Positions 8,752 through 15,975 of a stretch of DNA of 64,000 nucleotides are shown piece after piece. Within the stretch, counting starts at the first letter, position 1, and every line of letters starts with the position of its first letter. Source of the DNA: DASZTU01 sp035493835 (lineage in GTDB: Bacteria; Pseudomonadota; Alphaproteobacteria; Rhizobiales; Devosiaceae). The notes below the pieces were generated by a model. That model saw nothing but the letters and a program-made list of their open reading frames with translations. It was not told the origin of the DNA and ran no database searches. The stretch is taken from the NCBI GenBank assembly GCA_035493835.1, contig DATJHO010000052.1, forward strand, positions 1 through 64,000, read 5' to 3'. A program made the position numbers and the translations under genes.

Positions 8752-8886
8752 ATTTCTGCTCCTCGTCCGAACGGCGCCCCTGGGCCGCCGCCTTCACCAA
8801 AACCACTATTGTCGGCTCCGGCGCCACCGCCATCGCCACATCCATCGCCGTCATCCTTAACCGCCAGCATCGCGGCGCGGCATCAA

Positions 8887-8914
8887 GATGGATCCCGGCC
8901 TTCGCCGGGATGAC
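8887..8914. repeat. palindromic repeat, single degenerate copy
   Basis: A copy of the atggattcccg..cgggaatgacg family with the core gatcccggccttcgccggga. It lies in the gap between the small RNA candidate and ilvI. Other copies are at about 408-432, 22565, 22648, 24835, 47978, 48051, 61087 and 61146. Confidence 0.7.
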
Positions 8915-9045
8915 GCCGTGCTCGGGGCCGGCGCCCTGCCCTGCTCGGCATCGCGGCCGGGCATCAACCCTGCCACGCCCTCACCTCGTCCGAAGGCTGT
9001 CGAAGGGCGGGCCACAAACCGCACGCCCCCGGAATCGCGGCCAAT

Positions 9046-9069
9046 AAAAAAGGCCCCGAAAGGGACCTT
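9046..9069 (-). terminator. intrinsic terminator of small RNA candidate
   Basis: Minus-strand stem AAGGtCCC..GGGGCCTT with a small loop and one mismatch, followed by a run of T. It lies about 295 bp upstream of ilvI, so readthrough from the same transcript into ilvI remains possible. Confidence 0.75.
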
Positions 9070-9167
9070 GGCGCGCACCGACCTTCGCGGGATTTTATCC
9101 CACGTGACCGATGCGCCTACCTACTACGAGAATGAGTGCCCGCACGGGACTGCTCCATTGATTGAGG
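9046..9167 (-). ncRNA. candidate small RNA (about 120 nt) with own promoter and terminator
   Basis: On the minus strand a near-consensus promoter (TTGACA, 17-bp spacer, CTATCA) precedes about 120 bases that end in a terminator hairpin and T-tract. Between them is a short hairpin (ccc gtgc ggg near 9139-9153). A long hairpin at 9073-9116 follows, with a base stem pairing gcgcatcg with cggtgcgc and a GTGGGA/TCCCGC apex around TAAAA. A 13-codon ATG frame (MEQSRAGTHSRSR) overlaps the first hairpin; it has no branched-chain codons and a poor ribosome site. It could be a free small RNA or a leader of ilvI, which starts about 295 bp downstream. The family was not recognised. Confidence 0.55.
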
Positions 9168-9173
9168 TTCAAT

Positions 9174-9202
9174 TGATAGGCACCGGCGGGGATGAGTGTC
9201 AA
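9174..9202 (-). promoter_or_regulatory. sigma70-type promoter for small RNA candidate
   Basis: TTGACA (9202-9197) and CTATCA (9179-9174) are separated by 17 bp on the minus strand. This is one of the best matches to the housekeeping consensus in the window. It lies between the HUMPS-fold gene stop and the predicted RNA. Confidence 0.7.
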
Positions 9203-9267
9203 GGGCAAGCCACCAAAAACGAAACTCCCCGCCGTAGAGCCACAAGGGCGAGGCGGAAGGACCTCCC

Positions 9268-10062
9268 TTACGCCCGCGACACCTGCGCGATGAAATCGGC
9301 AACATGCCGCTCGATCTCCGCGGGCGGCAGCCCGTAGCGCGCCACCCCGTCGGCAAAACCCAGATTGCCGCTGATGACAAAGGCACGCAAACCCGCCCGC
9401 GCCAGCTCAACCGCCTGCTCGACCGTCAGCCCGCCGACGACCTGCACCGAGGCCCGGTCCCCGACCCGCTCGAATACCGCCCGGGCGGCATCGGCGAGAT
9501 AGCCCGAACCGAACAGCGCCGGGTTCCGCCGCCGCGCATCGAGTTGCAGGTGGACGCCGACCCCGTCCACTCCCGCATCGAGCAGGCGTTCCGCTGCATC
9601 GGCGACCTGCGCCATCGGCCCCTGGTGGTGCAGCAGGATGTCGGCAAACACCAGCCGCGGGATCGCCGGCTCAGCCGCGCGAAATTCATCCCGCACCTCG
9701 CAGATGTTTTTCGCCGTCGCGACCCCGGCCATCCCCAGAAAATCAATGATGTTGCCCCCGCCGGAAAACACCGCCCGCGCCTCCCCGGCGCCGCCATCCA
9801 TGGTCTTCATATCCGCCAGCAGCAGCGCCTCGGGAAATTTCCGCCGGAACGCCGGCACTACATTCAACACCCCCTCCAGCTTCAGCAACGGCGTCCCCAT
9901 CTCCACCAGGGTCACCCCGCCGGCCAGCGCGGCCTCCGCCACGACCAGGCCCTGCGGCAGGTTGTCGGTATCGACGGAGATTTGGAACGTTTGCTGGGTG
10001 CGCAGCAGGGTACGGACGCGATCAGAGGCGGCAAGGTGGTCGTCTACATTGGGCGACGTCAT
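9268..10062 (-). CDS. HUMPS/OMPDC-superfamily lyase or decarboxylase
   Basis: A 264-residue TIM-barrel protein. LLADMKTMDGG at about 92-102 matches the D-x-K-x-x-D catalytic motif shared by 3-hexulose-6-phosphate synthase, 3-keto-L-gulonate-6-phosphate decarboxylase and OMP decarboxylase. VQVVGGLTVEQAVELARAGLRAFVISGNL near the C-terminus resembles the phosphate-binding half of the barrel. The ATG at 10062 has GGGAGGA 5 bases upstream. There is no 6-phospho-3-hexuloisomerase or sugar transporter next to it, so the substrate is unclear; it is longer than typical HPS (about 210). The fold is confident, the reaction is not. Confidence 0.7.
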   Translation of the reverse strand: MTSPNVDDHLAASDRVRTLLRTQQTFQISVDTDNLPQGLVVAEAALAGGVTLVEMGTPLLKLEGVLNVVPAFRRKFPEALLLADMKTMDGGAGEARAVFSGGGNIIDFLGMAGVATAKNICEVRDEFRAAEPAIPRLVFADILLHHQGPMAQVADAAERLLDAGVDGVGVHLQLDARRRNPALFGSGYLADAARAVFERVGDRASVQVVGGLTVEQAVELARAGLRAFVISGNLGFADGVARYGLPPAEIERHVADFIAQVSRA

Positions 10063-10510
10063 GATTTTCCTCCCGTGGCGCGCAGCTAAGGCGTGCAACA
10101 CCGCCCACTCGACACCAAAAGGATCGTGCGGGCAAAGACGGAGTCGGTCAAGAATGCTTCCCCGCCCCGCTCCCTGCGAGGCTGCCCAAATTATCGGCGG
10201 CCCATGAAACCTTCACCCTGAGCTTGTCGAAGGGCGAGGGACCAGCCCTGCCCGCAGGTGGAAGCCACCTGCTCCTGCCTCGTCACGGCCGGGCTTGACC
10301 ACCCATGATGAGGCGCCAATCCCGCTCGGGTACGTGTCCTGATTGGAGGGCCCCCCGGGTCAAAACCCAGGGATGACGGTTGGGGACAGAAATGCTGCCG
10401 GCGAACCCGACAGCCACCGCAATCCTGCGCCGCAAGCATCCACGAAGAAAGGAGAACATTGGCCGGGAGGCTGGCGGACCCGGATCGTGACCTGATCCGC
10501 ACCCGTGCGG
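10063..10510. other. intergenic region with palindromic repeats
   Basis: About 450 bp with no convincing gene. Near 10205-10230 there is a ccctgagcttgtcgaagggcg repeat. Near 10280-10380 there is a decayed pair of the gggcttgacc repeat family (ccgggcttgaccacccatgatg on one side, ccccgggtcaaaacccagggatgacg on the other). Confidence 0.5.
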
Positions 10511-11176
10511 CTAGCCGCTCACTTTCGTCAGCGTGTCCTCGTCGGTATGGTCAAACGGCTTGCCATAGACGAACAGGCGCGTCTCGTAATTGTATTTCAG
10601 CGTATTGCCAGATACCGCCAGAGACATCTTGACGAAGTTGGTGGAATCCTTGTGGACCAGATATTGCGTCTGGGCGATCCCTTGGCCCTTGGTCCTCATG
10701 GTCATCGTGGCGCCAGGCCGGCCCTCGGCCACGACGCAAATAGCGCGTGGAAGGCAGAAGGTGTCATAGACCATGTTGTTCGCCTGATCATAAGTCAGAT
10801 AGCCGATCTGATCATGGAAATGATGGTTGTTGGTCGTCCGGTACACCGCCTGATGATAAGCCACTGAAATTAAATTCTGATCGCTATTATTGGTGATGGG
10901 CACGCTTGGCGTAAAGGTGATGGTCTCATAGAAGGGTGAAACCGCCTTGCCACCTTTGCCGACATCGGATCCGGTCTGGCCCGGAGCAACATCCGTCCCG
11001 TTGGAAGGGTTGGATTTCCAGGTTCCAATCAGCGCGGTGAGCGGGCCGTAATCCTGCACCTGCCCATTGATGATGATGCCCTTTGCAGGCGTTGCGGCAA
11101 GGCTCGGCGCGCTGGTCGCGGCGATGGGAGCAGCAAACGCCGCGGCCGCGGCGATGACGTTGAACAGGGGCTTCAA
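10511..11176 (-). CDS. secreted nitrobindin/heme-binding-like beta-barrel protein
   Basis: A 221-residue protein with a Sec-type signal peptide (about 1-28, an Ala-rich hydrophobic core ending SLAA). The mature part starts with YGPLTALIGTWKSNP and continues with PFYETITFTP, DQIGYLTYDQANNMVYDTFCLPRAICVVAEG and ATMTMRTKGQG. This order of short strands resembles the lipocalin-like heme-binding fold (nitrobindin/THAP4 C-terminal type), but I cannot confirm a heme-ligating histidine. The start is a TTG at 11176, chosen because the signal peptide begins there; the ribosome site is weak. It is isolated, with repeat-bearing gaps on both sides. Confidence 0.6.
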   Translation of the reverse strand: MKPLFNVIAAAAAFAAPIAATSAPSLAATPAKGIIINGQVQDYGPLTALIGTWKSNPSNGTDVAPGQTGSDVGKGGKAVSPFYETITFTPSVPITNNSDQNLISVAYHQAVYRTTNNHHFHDQIGYLTYDQANNMVYDTFCLPRAICVVAEGRPGATMTMRTKGQGIAQTQYLVHKDSTNFVKMSLAVSGNTLKYNYETRLFVYGKPFDHTDEDTLTKVSG

Positions 11177-11824
11177 GGCGGTATCCGGTCTCTGGTGTTG
11201 CTGGATCAGGGAGCGCCCAGACTACCCGCATCGCAAAAATTGTCATCGTAGCTGCTGGACATAATGTGTTGATCGGCACACCACAGGGCGATAACCATCC
11301 CTTGATCAGCGCGCAATAAGACGTAACCATCCCGTGATCTTCGCACAATAATGGCTCTGCCTATATTCGGTTCCGCTCGCCCCGCCGCCCGATGCCGCAA
11401 AATGCGGAGCCCTAGAACTTGCGTTCCATGTCTCTTTATCGCCAATGTACAGGCCAGCCCGACGATCGCCCGACGCGACTACTTTCCGCGCTCATCTCAG
11501 GAATCTCGCCCCCTCGCGGGTCTTGAACAGGACTACCGCGCCCGGAAAGCAGAAGCGCCCGGCTTCCGGAGGGCGCGAAGCGGACCTTGCGCGGGCGGTG
11601 AACATGTCCCGGGTGGCGAGAAACGCGGGATGAGGGTTCTTTCCCGGCCGGCCCCGGCACCCTCTCTGCCACAAGGGGCAAGAGACGCTGCGGCATGGAT
11701 TGTGGACAGATGCAATCGCCCTGCCTTATCGGGGAAGGGCCGGGGAGCGGTTGTTTTCGGCGCGGCCCCTTGATCAGGTCCGAGAGAACTGCGGCAGGAC
11801 ATTGCGCAGGCCTAGCCCAGGGCA
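11177..11824. other. 650-bp gap with a 32-bp tandem repeat and no clear gene
   Basis: No frame in this region looks like a real protein; the longer open frames are Arg/Pro-rich and lack ribosome sites. Its one notable structure is the pair of 28-bp direct repeats at 11292-11351. The rest is GC-rich, with short palindromes. Confidence 0.45.
11292..11351. repeat. two imperfect 28-bp direct repeats, period 32 bp
   Basis: Each unit begins TAACCATCCC, then K-TGATC, and ends CGCRCAATAA. Units lie at 11292-11319 and 11324-11351 with 4 bases between, and differ at 4 positions. The period of three helical turns would put both copies on the same DNA face. They lie about 115-175 bp upstream of the nitrobindin-like gene. 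Confidence 0.7.
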
Positions 11825-11849
11825 ACAAAAAAGGCCCCTTCCGGGGCCT
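11825..11849 (-). terminator. intrinsic terminator downstream of cspA
   Basis: Minus-strand stem AGGCCCC/GGGGCCT with a 4-base loop, followed by a run of T (11832-11827). It lies 43 bp past the cspA stop codon. Confidence 0.85.
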
Positions 11850-11891
11850 CTTCATTTTCATTCCTCCACCCGTCGCCGGGCGGAAATGAAC

Positions 11892-12101
11892 TTAGCGCAG
11901 CGACAGGTTCGTTGCCGAAACCTTGCCGTCGCGGCCCTTTTCGAGGTCGTACGAGACCTTCTGGCCTTCGTTGAGCGAGGAGATGCCCGAGCGCTCGAGC
12001 GCGGTCACGTGAACGAACGCGTCCTTGCTGCCGTCATCCGGCTGGATGAAACCAAAGCCCTTGGTGGTGTTGAAAAACTTTACGGTGCCGTTGATGGCCA
12101 T
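11892..12101 (-). CDS. cspA: cold-shock protein, CspA family
   Basis: A 69-residue single cold-shock (OB-fold) domain. It contains GTVKFFNTTKGFGFIQPDDG (RNP1-type KGFGFI) and DAFVHVTALE (RNP2-type VHVTA). Such proteins bind single-stranded RNA or DNA and act as RNA chaperones. It has its own terminator and a long 5' region (12102-12320) that could act as a structured leader, so it is probably monocistronic. Which paralogue it is (cold-induced or constitutive) cannot be judged from sequence. Confidence 0.95.
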   Translation of the reverse strand: MAINGTVKFFNTTKGFGFIQPDDGSKDAFVHVTALERSGISSLNEGQKVSYDLEKGRDGKVSATNLSLR

Positions 12102-12320
12102 GGGGGGATACCCTTGATTGCGTTCCGCACGGGGTCTCTAACCCGCGCGACAGAACGTCATTACCGCCCGGCGACATTGCAGGGCGGGTCTAAACGTTCC
12201 GGTGGCATCGAGAGTAGCCAATGGGGCGGCTCAGGCCAGCCCCGGATTCAACGCAAGATAATTGCGAAACGTATCCAAACACTATGGGCCTTCGGCCGCC
12301 AATTGGCAACAGGCAATCGC

Positions 12321-12668
12321 TCAATCGATCGGACTGAGATCGGCCTCGTCCACCACGCGCTCATGACTCTCGGCATCGCTGCGCACACGATAGAGGAACG
12401 GTCCGCCCTCGTTCGGCAACAGCGCCACCACCTGGCAATCGGCCTGCTGGCGCGCCCAGTGATTGCCGCCGCCGCGCAGCATCAGCCGCTGGCCAATGGC
12501 ATAGAGCGGTCCCTGGCCCGGCGTCACCGGCCCCGCGACACGCCGGTGCGGCCCCACCGATCCGCCTACCCGATGTTCCGGCATCTCCGCCGGATGCCCT
12601 GCCCGCTTCGGCTTTGGCGCCCCGCGCCGGCCGGTCACCGGCACGGCAATGCTCTTGATCTTGTCCAT
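12321..12668 (-). CDS. conserved hypothetical protein, 115 aa
   Basis: A basic, unstructured N-terminal half (VTGRRGAPKPKRAGHPAEMPEHRVGG) is followed by a compact C-terminal half (PLYAIGQRLMLRGGGNHWAR, then QVVALLPNEGGPFLYRVRSDAESHERVVDEADLSP). The C-terminal pattern FLYRVRSDAESHERVV is one I associate with small uncharacterised proteins of Rhizobiales. It may be a small SH3-like barrel, as its spacing of hydrophobic and turn residues suggests, but no function is known. Composition and codon use match neighbours. It lies 219 bp upstream of cspA on the same strand. Confidence 0.6.
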   Translation of the reverse strand: MDKIKSIAVPVTGRRGAPKPKRAGHPAEMPEHRVGGSVGPHRRVAGPVTPGQGPLYAIGQRLMLRGGGNHWARQQADCQVVALLPNEGGPFLYRVRSDAESHERVVDEADLSPID

Positions 12669-12885
12669 GCTACGTCCAGGAACTTCTCGATCTCGCCGGC
12701 CAATTTGCCGGCTGAGCGTCCGCGACGCTTTCGTTAGCTTATCACGTCCTCGCCCGGGAGGGGCGGAAATATGGGCCGGCGGGGGACTACACTACGCCAA
12801 GTAGTACGCAGGTCCTCTCGCCGTTCGATTTCGGCGATCGTTTGACTTTCCCGTATTCGGCACGCCCCCGCCCTCATTCCCAACG

Positions 12886-12916
12886 AAAAAGGCCCGCAAG
12901 CTTTCGCCTGCGGGCC
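12886..12916 (-). terminator. intrinsic terminator of glycine-zipper lipoprotein gene
   Basis: Perfect 8-bp stem GGCCCGCA/TGCGGGCC with a 10-base loop and a T5 tract on the minus strand. It lies 42 bp past the lipoprotein stop. Confidence 0.85.
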
Positions 12917-12958
12917 CAATATATCTGGAGGAAGCTCAGCGCCCCCGCCGGATCCGGC

Positions 12959-13228
12959 TTAGTAGCCGCGCGGGCAATGATTTTTCCAACGGCCGTGATG
13001 GTAACGGTCCGGACCGTACCAGCAATAGCCATCTTCCCCGACGACGTGGCCGAGCACCGCACCCGCCGCCGCACCGACGCCAGCGCCGATGGCCGCGCCC
13101 GCCACCGAGCCGGTCGTCGCCGCGCCAACCAGGCCACCGGTCAATGCGCCGATGCCGGCGCCCTGTTCAGTGGTCGAGCAGGCAGACAGCGACAGCGCCG
13201 CAACGAGGATGACGAGAATTTTTTTCAT
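12959..13228 (-). CDS. glycine-zipper lipoprotein
   Basis: An 89-residue protein that begins MKKILVILVAALSLSACSTT. This is a lipoprotein signal peptide with lipobox LSAC and lipidated Cys at about 17. A glycine-zipper stretch follows (GAGIGALTGGLVGAATTGSVAG..GAGVGAAAGAVLGHVVG). The tail is aromatic and basic (YCWYGPDRYHHGRWKNHC). Glycine zippers pack helices within or against membranes; the precise role is unknown. The start at 13228 has GGAGGGA upstream, while the open frame extends 20 residues further without support. It has its own terminator, so it is likely monocistronic. Confidence 0.85.
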   Translation of the reverse strand: MKKILVILVAALSLSACSTTEQGAGIGALTGGLVGAATTGSVAGAAIGAGVGAAAGAVLGHVVGEDGYCWYGPDRYHHGRWKNHCPRGY

Positions 13229-13368
13229 GGAGTCCCTCCAGTTTACCCTTAACGCACGCAAATGCAGAGCCGCCGAGGAAAGTTCCACGATCCGGCGGCC
13301 CCAGGCGACCTTGTCCCAAGCATTGTGGCGACTTTGCTACAGAGGGAAACATCGAGACAGATTGCGGG

Positions 13369-14262
13369 TTAGTTTGTGACATTAGGGTCACGCCACAGCC
13401 AGGCCCCCATTCGATTGCGAAACCAGGTGCGCTGCCGCTTGGCATATTGGCGCGTCGCGATCACCGCCCGCTCGATGGCCGCCTCGCGGGACATCTCGCC
13501 GGCGAGCCAGGCGCCGATCTCGCGCACCCCGATCGCCTTCATCGCCGGCAGGTTCGGGTCGAGCCCGAGAGCGAGCAGCGCCTTTACCTCTTCGACCGCG
13601 CCACCATCGAACATTGTGGCAAAGCGCCTCGCGATCCGCTGCCGCAACACCTCGCGGTCTGGGTTGAGCACGATGCGCTCGACGGCAAAATCCTCAAGCA
13701 GGCCCGCCTGTTCGCCCGCCTGAAAGCTTGCGAGCGAGCGGCCGGTGGCCGCCAGCACCGCCAGCGCGCGCGCCACCCGTTGCGGATCGGGGGCCTGCAG
13801 CCGGGCCGCCATTTCGGGATCGCGCGCCCGAAGCAGCCGGCCGCGCGCCTCGGCATCGAGCCCTTCAAGCTCGGCGGCCACCCTCGCGTTCACCTCGTCC
13901 GGGATCGGCGGCACATCGGCAAAGCCGCGCTCCAGCGCCTCGAAATAAAGCCCGGTGCCGCCAACGAAAATCAGCGTTCTGCCGTCTGCCCCGGCGATCA
14001 CGTGCGCGGCGGCATCGCGCCATGCGCCGGTGGAAAAGCGGATCGCCGGATCGACGAAGCCGTAGAGAAGATGCGGCGCCTCGGCCGTTTCCAACCCCGA
14101 AGGCCGGGCGGTGACCACGCGCAACACGTCATAGACCTGCATCGCATCGGCATTGACCACGAGGCCCCCGGTCTCGCGCGCCATGGCGAGCGCCAACGCC
14201 GACTTGCCGCTGGCGGTCGGACCCGCTATCAAAACCGCTCGCTTTTGCTGGCCCGCAGCCAT
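13369..14262 (-). CDS. miaA: tRNA dimethylallyltransferase
   Basis: A 297-residue enzyme that transfers the dimethylallyl group of DMAPP to N6 of A37 in tRNAs reading UNN codons. The P-loop GPTASGKS is at 14-21, followed by NADAMQVYDVLRVVTARPS (the substrate-tRNA recognition segment) and IFVGGTGLYFEAL (about 100-112). ATRQYAKRQRTWFRNR near the C-terminus is the family signature. The ATG at 14262 has GAGGG upstream; an ORF upstream of it overlaps serB and is not real. It is divergent from serB with only 28 bp between start codons, so promoters must lie within or across coding sequence. Confidence 0.96.
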   Translation of the reverse strand: MAAGQQKRAVLIAGPTASGKSALALAMARETGGLVVNADAMQVYDVLRVVTARPSGLETAEAPHLLYGFVDPAIRFSTGAWRDAAAHVIAGADGRTLIFVGGTGLYFEALERGFADVPPIPDEVNARVAAELEGLDAEARGRLLRARDPEMAARLQAPDPQRVARALAVLAATGRSLASFQAGEQAGLLEDFAVERIVLNPDREVLRQRIARRFATMFDGGAVEEVKALLALGLDPNLPAMKAIGVREIGAWLAGEMSREAAIERAVIATRQYAKRQRTWFRNRMGAWLWRDPNVTN

Positions 14263-14290
14263 CGTTCCCTCATTCGAGATTCGGCCCACC

Positions 14291-15163
14291 ATGTCGGTTC
14301 TTTGCCTCATCGCCAATCCCGTCGAGCCGATGTTCGATGTCAAGCTTGCCGCCGCCATCCAGCGGGAGGTTGGGGGTGAGCTCAACTGGCTCAACCACGG
14401 CGTTGCTTGCGAAATCGTTTCGCCTCGCGTGTCCGATCCCACGGCCATCGCCCGCGCCATGCTCGGCAACGCGCCGATCGACGTCGCCCTGGTCCCGCTG
14501 GAACGGCGCCGGAAAAAGCTGCTGATCGCCGACATGGATTCCACCATGATCGAGCAGGAATGCATCGATGAGCTCGCCGATGCCATCGGCATCAAGGCCG
14601 AAATCGCCGCGATCACCGAGCGGGCGATGCGCGGCGAACTCGATTTCGAGGCGGCGCTCAGGACCCGGGTGGCCCTGCTCAAGGGCCTCGGCCGCAAGGC
14701 GATCGAAGAGGTACGGCGGGAAAAGATCACGATGACGCCGGGCGGGCGCGCGCTGGTCCAGACGATGAAGGCCTATGGCGCCTATACCGCGCTGATTTCG
14801 GGCGGGTTCACTTTCTTTGCCGACCATTTCGCCAAGCGGATCGGCTTTGACGAAGCCACCGCCAATACGCTCGAATTCGAGGGCGACGTGCTCGCCGGAA
14901 CGGTCGCTTCCCCCATCGTCGACAAATCGATCAAGCTCAAGCGCCTCAACGCGCTCATCGCCGAGCGCGGGCTGAAGCCGGAGGAGACGCTGGCGGTGGG
15001 GGACGGCGCCAACGACCTCGACATGATCACCGCCTCGGGCCTGGGCGTTGCCTTCCACGCCAAGCCCGCCGTGGCCGCCGCTGCCCATGTGCGGATCGAC
15101 CATGGCGATCTCACCGCCCTGCTCTATCTCCAGGGCTATGCGGACGAAGAGATCGTAAGGTGA
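14291..15163 (+). CDS. serB: phosphoserine phosphatase
   Basis: A 290-residue HAD-superfamily phosphatase that makes L-serine from phosphoserine. An N-terminal ACT-like domain (about 1-70) precedes the catalytic core: DMDST at 81-85 carries the nucleophile and acid/base Asp, then IEQECIDELADAIG, LISGGFTFFADHFA (the Ser/Thr motif) and AVGDGANDLDMI (motif with the metal-binding Asp). ATG at 14291. The GNAT gene downstream overlaps its stop by 4 bases (GTGA), suggesting translational coupling. Confidence 0.96.
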   Translation: MSVLCLIANPVEPMFDVKLAAAIQREVGGELNWLNHGVACEIVSPRVSDPTAIARAMLGNAPIDVALVPLERRRKKLLIADMDSTMIEQECIDELADAIGIKAEIAAITERAMRGELDFEAALRTRVALLKGLGRKAIEEVRREKITMTPGGRALVQTMKAYGAYTALISGGFTFFADHFAKRIGFDEATANTLEFEGDVLAGTVASPIVDKSIKLKRLNALIAERGLKPEETLAVGDGANDLDMITASGLGVAFHAKPAVAAAAHVRIDHGDLTALLYLQGYADEEIVR

Positions 15164-15720
15164 TCCGGCTCGAGACCGAGCGCCTCATACTCCGCCCGTG
15201 GGAGAATCGGGACCGGGAGCCGCTGGCAAGAATCCTCGGCGACCCGCATGTCCGGCGTTTTTATCCGGCGGTCGCGACGCCAGCCGAGACCAGCGCCCAG
15301 ATCGATGCCGCCATCGCCAAGGCCGAGGCCAATGGCTTTCACCTGCAAGCCGCCGAACTGAAAGCGACCGGCGCCCTGATCGGGCTCATCGGCATCGGCG
15401 TCATCCCCGACGAAACCCGCGCTGCTATCCCGGGCCATCCCCGGGTCGAAATCGGCTGGCAGCTCGACAAGGCCGTCTGGGGCCAGGGTCTTGCGCCCGA
15501 GGGCGCCCGGGCCTGGCTCGATTACGCGTTTCGGGTGGCGGGCCTCGACGAGGTCGTGGCCTTCACCGCGGCGATCAATCTGGCGTCACAGCGGGTGATG
15601 GAAAAGATCGGTATGGCGCGGGACCCTGCCGATGACTTCAACCATCCGCGCGTGGCAACGGGGCATGTCCTGCGGCCGCATGTCTTGTATCGGATGGCAA
15701 ATCCGCTGCGCGACGCCTAG
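15160..15720 (+). CDS. GNAT-family N-acetyltransferase (RimJ/RimL type)
   Basis: A 186-residue protein. LETERLILRPWENRDREPLARIL at the N-terminus is the typical opening of RimJ/RimL-like acetyltransferases. VEIGWQLDKAVWGQGLAPEGARAWLDYAF at about 91-119 is the acetyl-CoA binding motif A, and AAINLASQRVMEKIGM follows. The substrate is unknown (protein N-terminus or small molecule). The start is GTG at 15160, overlapping the serB TGA. A long repeat element begins about 20 bp after its stop. Confidence 0.88.
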   Translation: MIRLETERLILRPWENRDREPLARILGDPHVRRFYPAVATPAETSAQIDAAIAKAEANGFHLQAAELKATGALIGLIGIGVIPDETRAAIPGHPRVEIGWQLDKAVWGQGLAPEGARAWLDYAFRVAGLDEVVAFTAAINLASQRVMEKIGMARDPADDFNHPRVATGHVLRPHVLYRMANPLRDA

Positions 15721-15738
15721 GGCATTGTCCGGTCTGAA

Positions 15739-15960
15739 GCATTCACCGCGCTTCCTTCGTCATGGCCGGGCTTGACCCGGCCACCCATGATGCCTCGCCA
15801 AGTCCACTGCGGCTATTTGAAAGGCAGCATGGGTCCCCGGATGGAGCCCGGGGCTGACGATGTGGCAAGGGGAGCGACCAAATGCCGACGCCGCGTGGGT
15901 AGCACCACGCCCAAGCGTTCGCGACCTGCGGAAACTCAACGCGATCGCGCTCCGCGCGCG
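15739..15960 (-). repeat. about 190-bp intergenic repeat element, reverse copy
   Basis: Read on the minus strand this matches the copy at 32934-33150 over most of its length: GTCGCGA-CTTGGG..GTGCT at one end, then GCCACATCG, CCGGGG-ACCCATGCTGCCTTTC, ATAGC, GGACTTGGCGAGGCATCATGGGT, CCGGGTCAAGCCCGG and GCGCGGTGAATG. On the + strand, aactcaacgcgatcgcgctcc (about 15933-15952) flanks it; a near-identical block flanks the other copy at the opposite end, like terminal inverted repeats. It fills the convergent gap between the GNAT gene and degP. Confidence 0.75.
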
Positions 15961-15975
15961 CCCAGGGAAGCCCCG

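Noticed and set aside
9120..9160. 13-residue leader peptide for ilvI attenuation
   Set aside because: The frame MEQSRAGTHSRSR has no Leu, Ile or Val codons and a poor ribosome site, so it does not fit classical attenuation. The interval is kept as a small RNA candidate.
11351..11773. 140-residue open frame on the + strand in the 11.2-11.8 kb gap
   Set aside because: The translation is Arg/Pro/Ser-rich without a domain pattern, and there is no ribosome site before its start.
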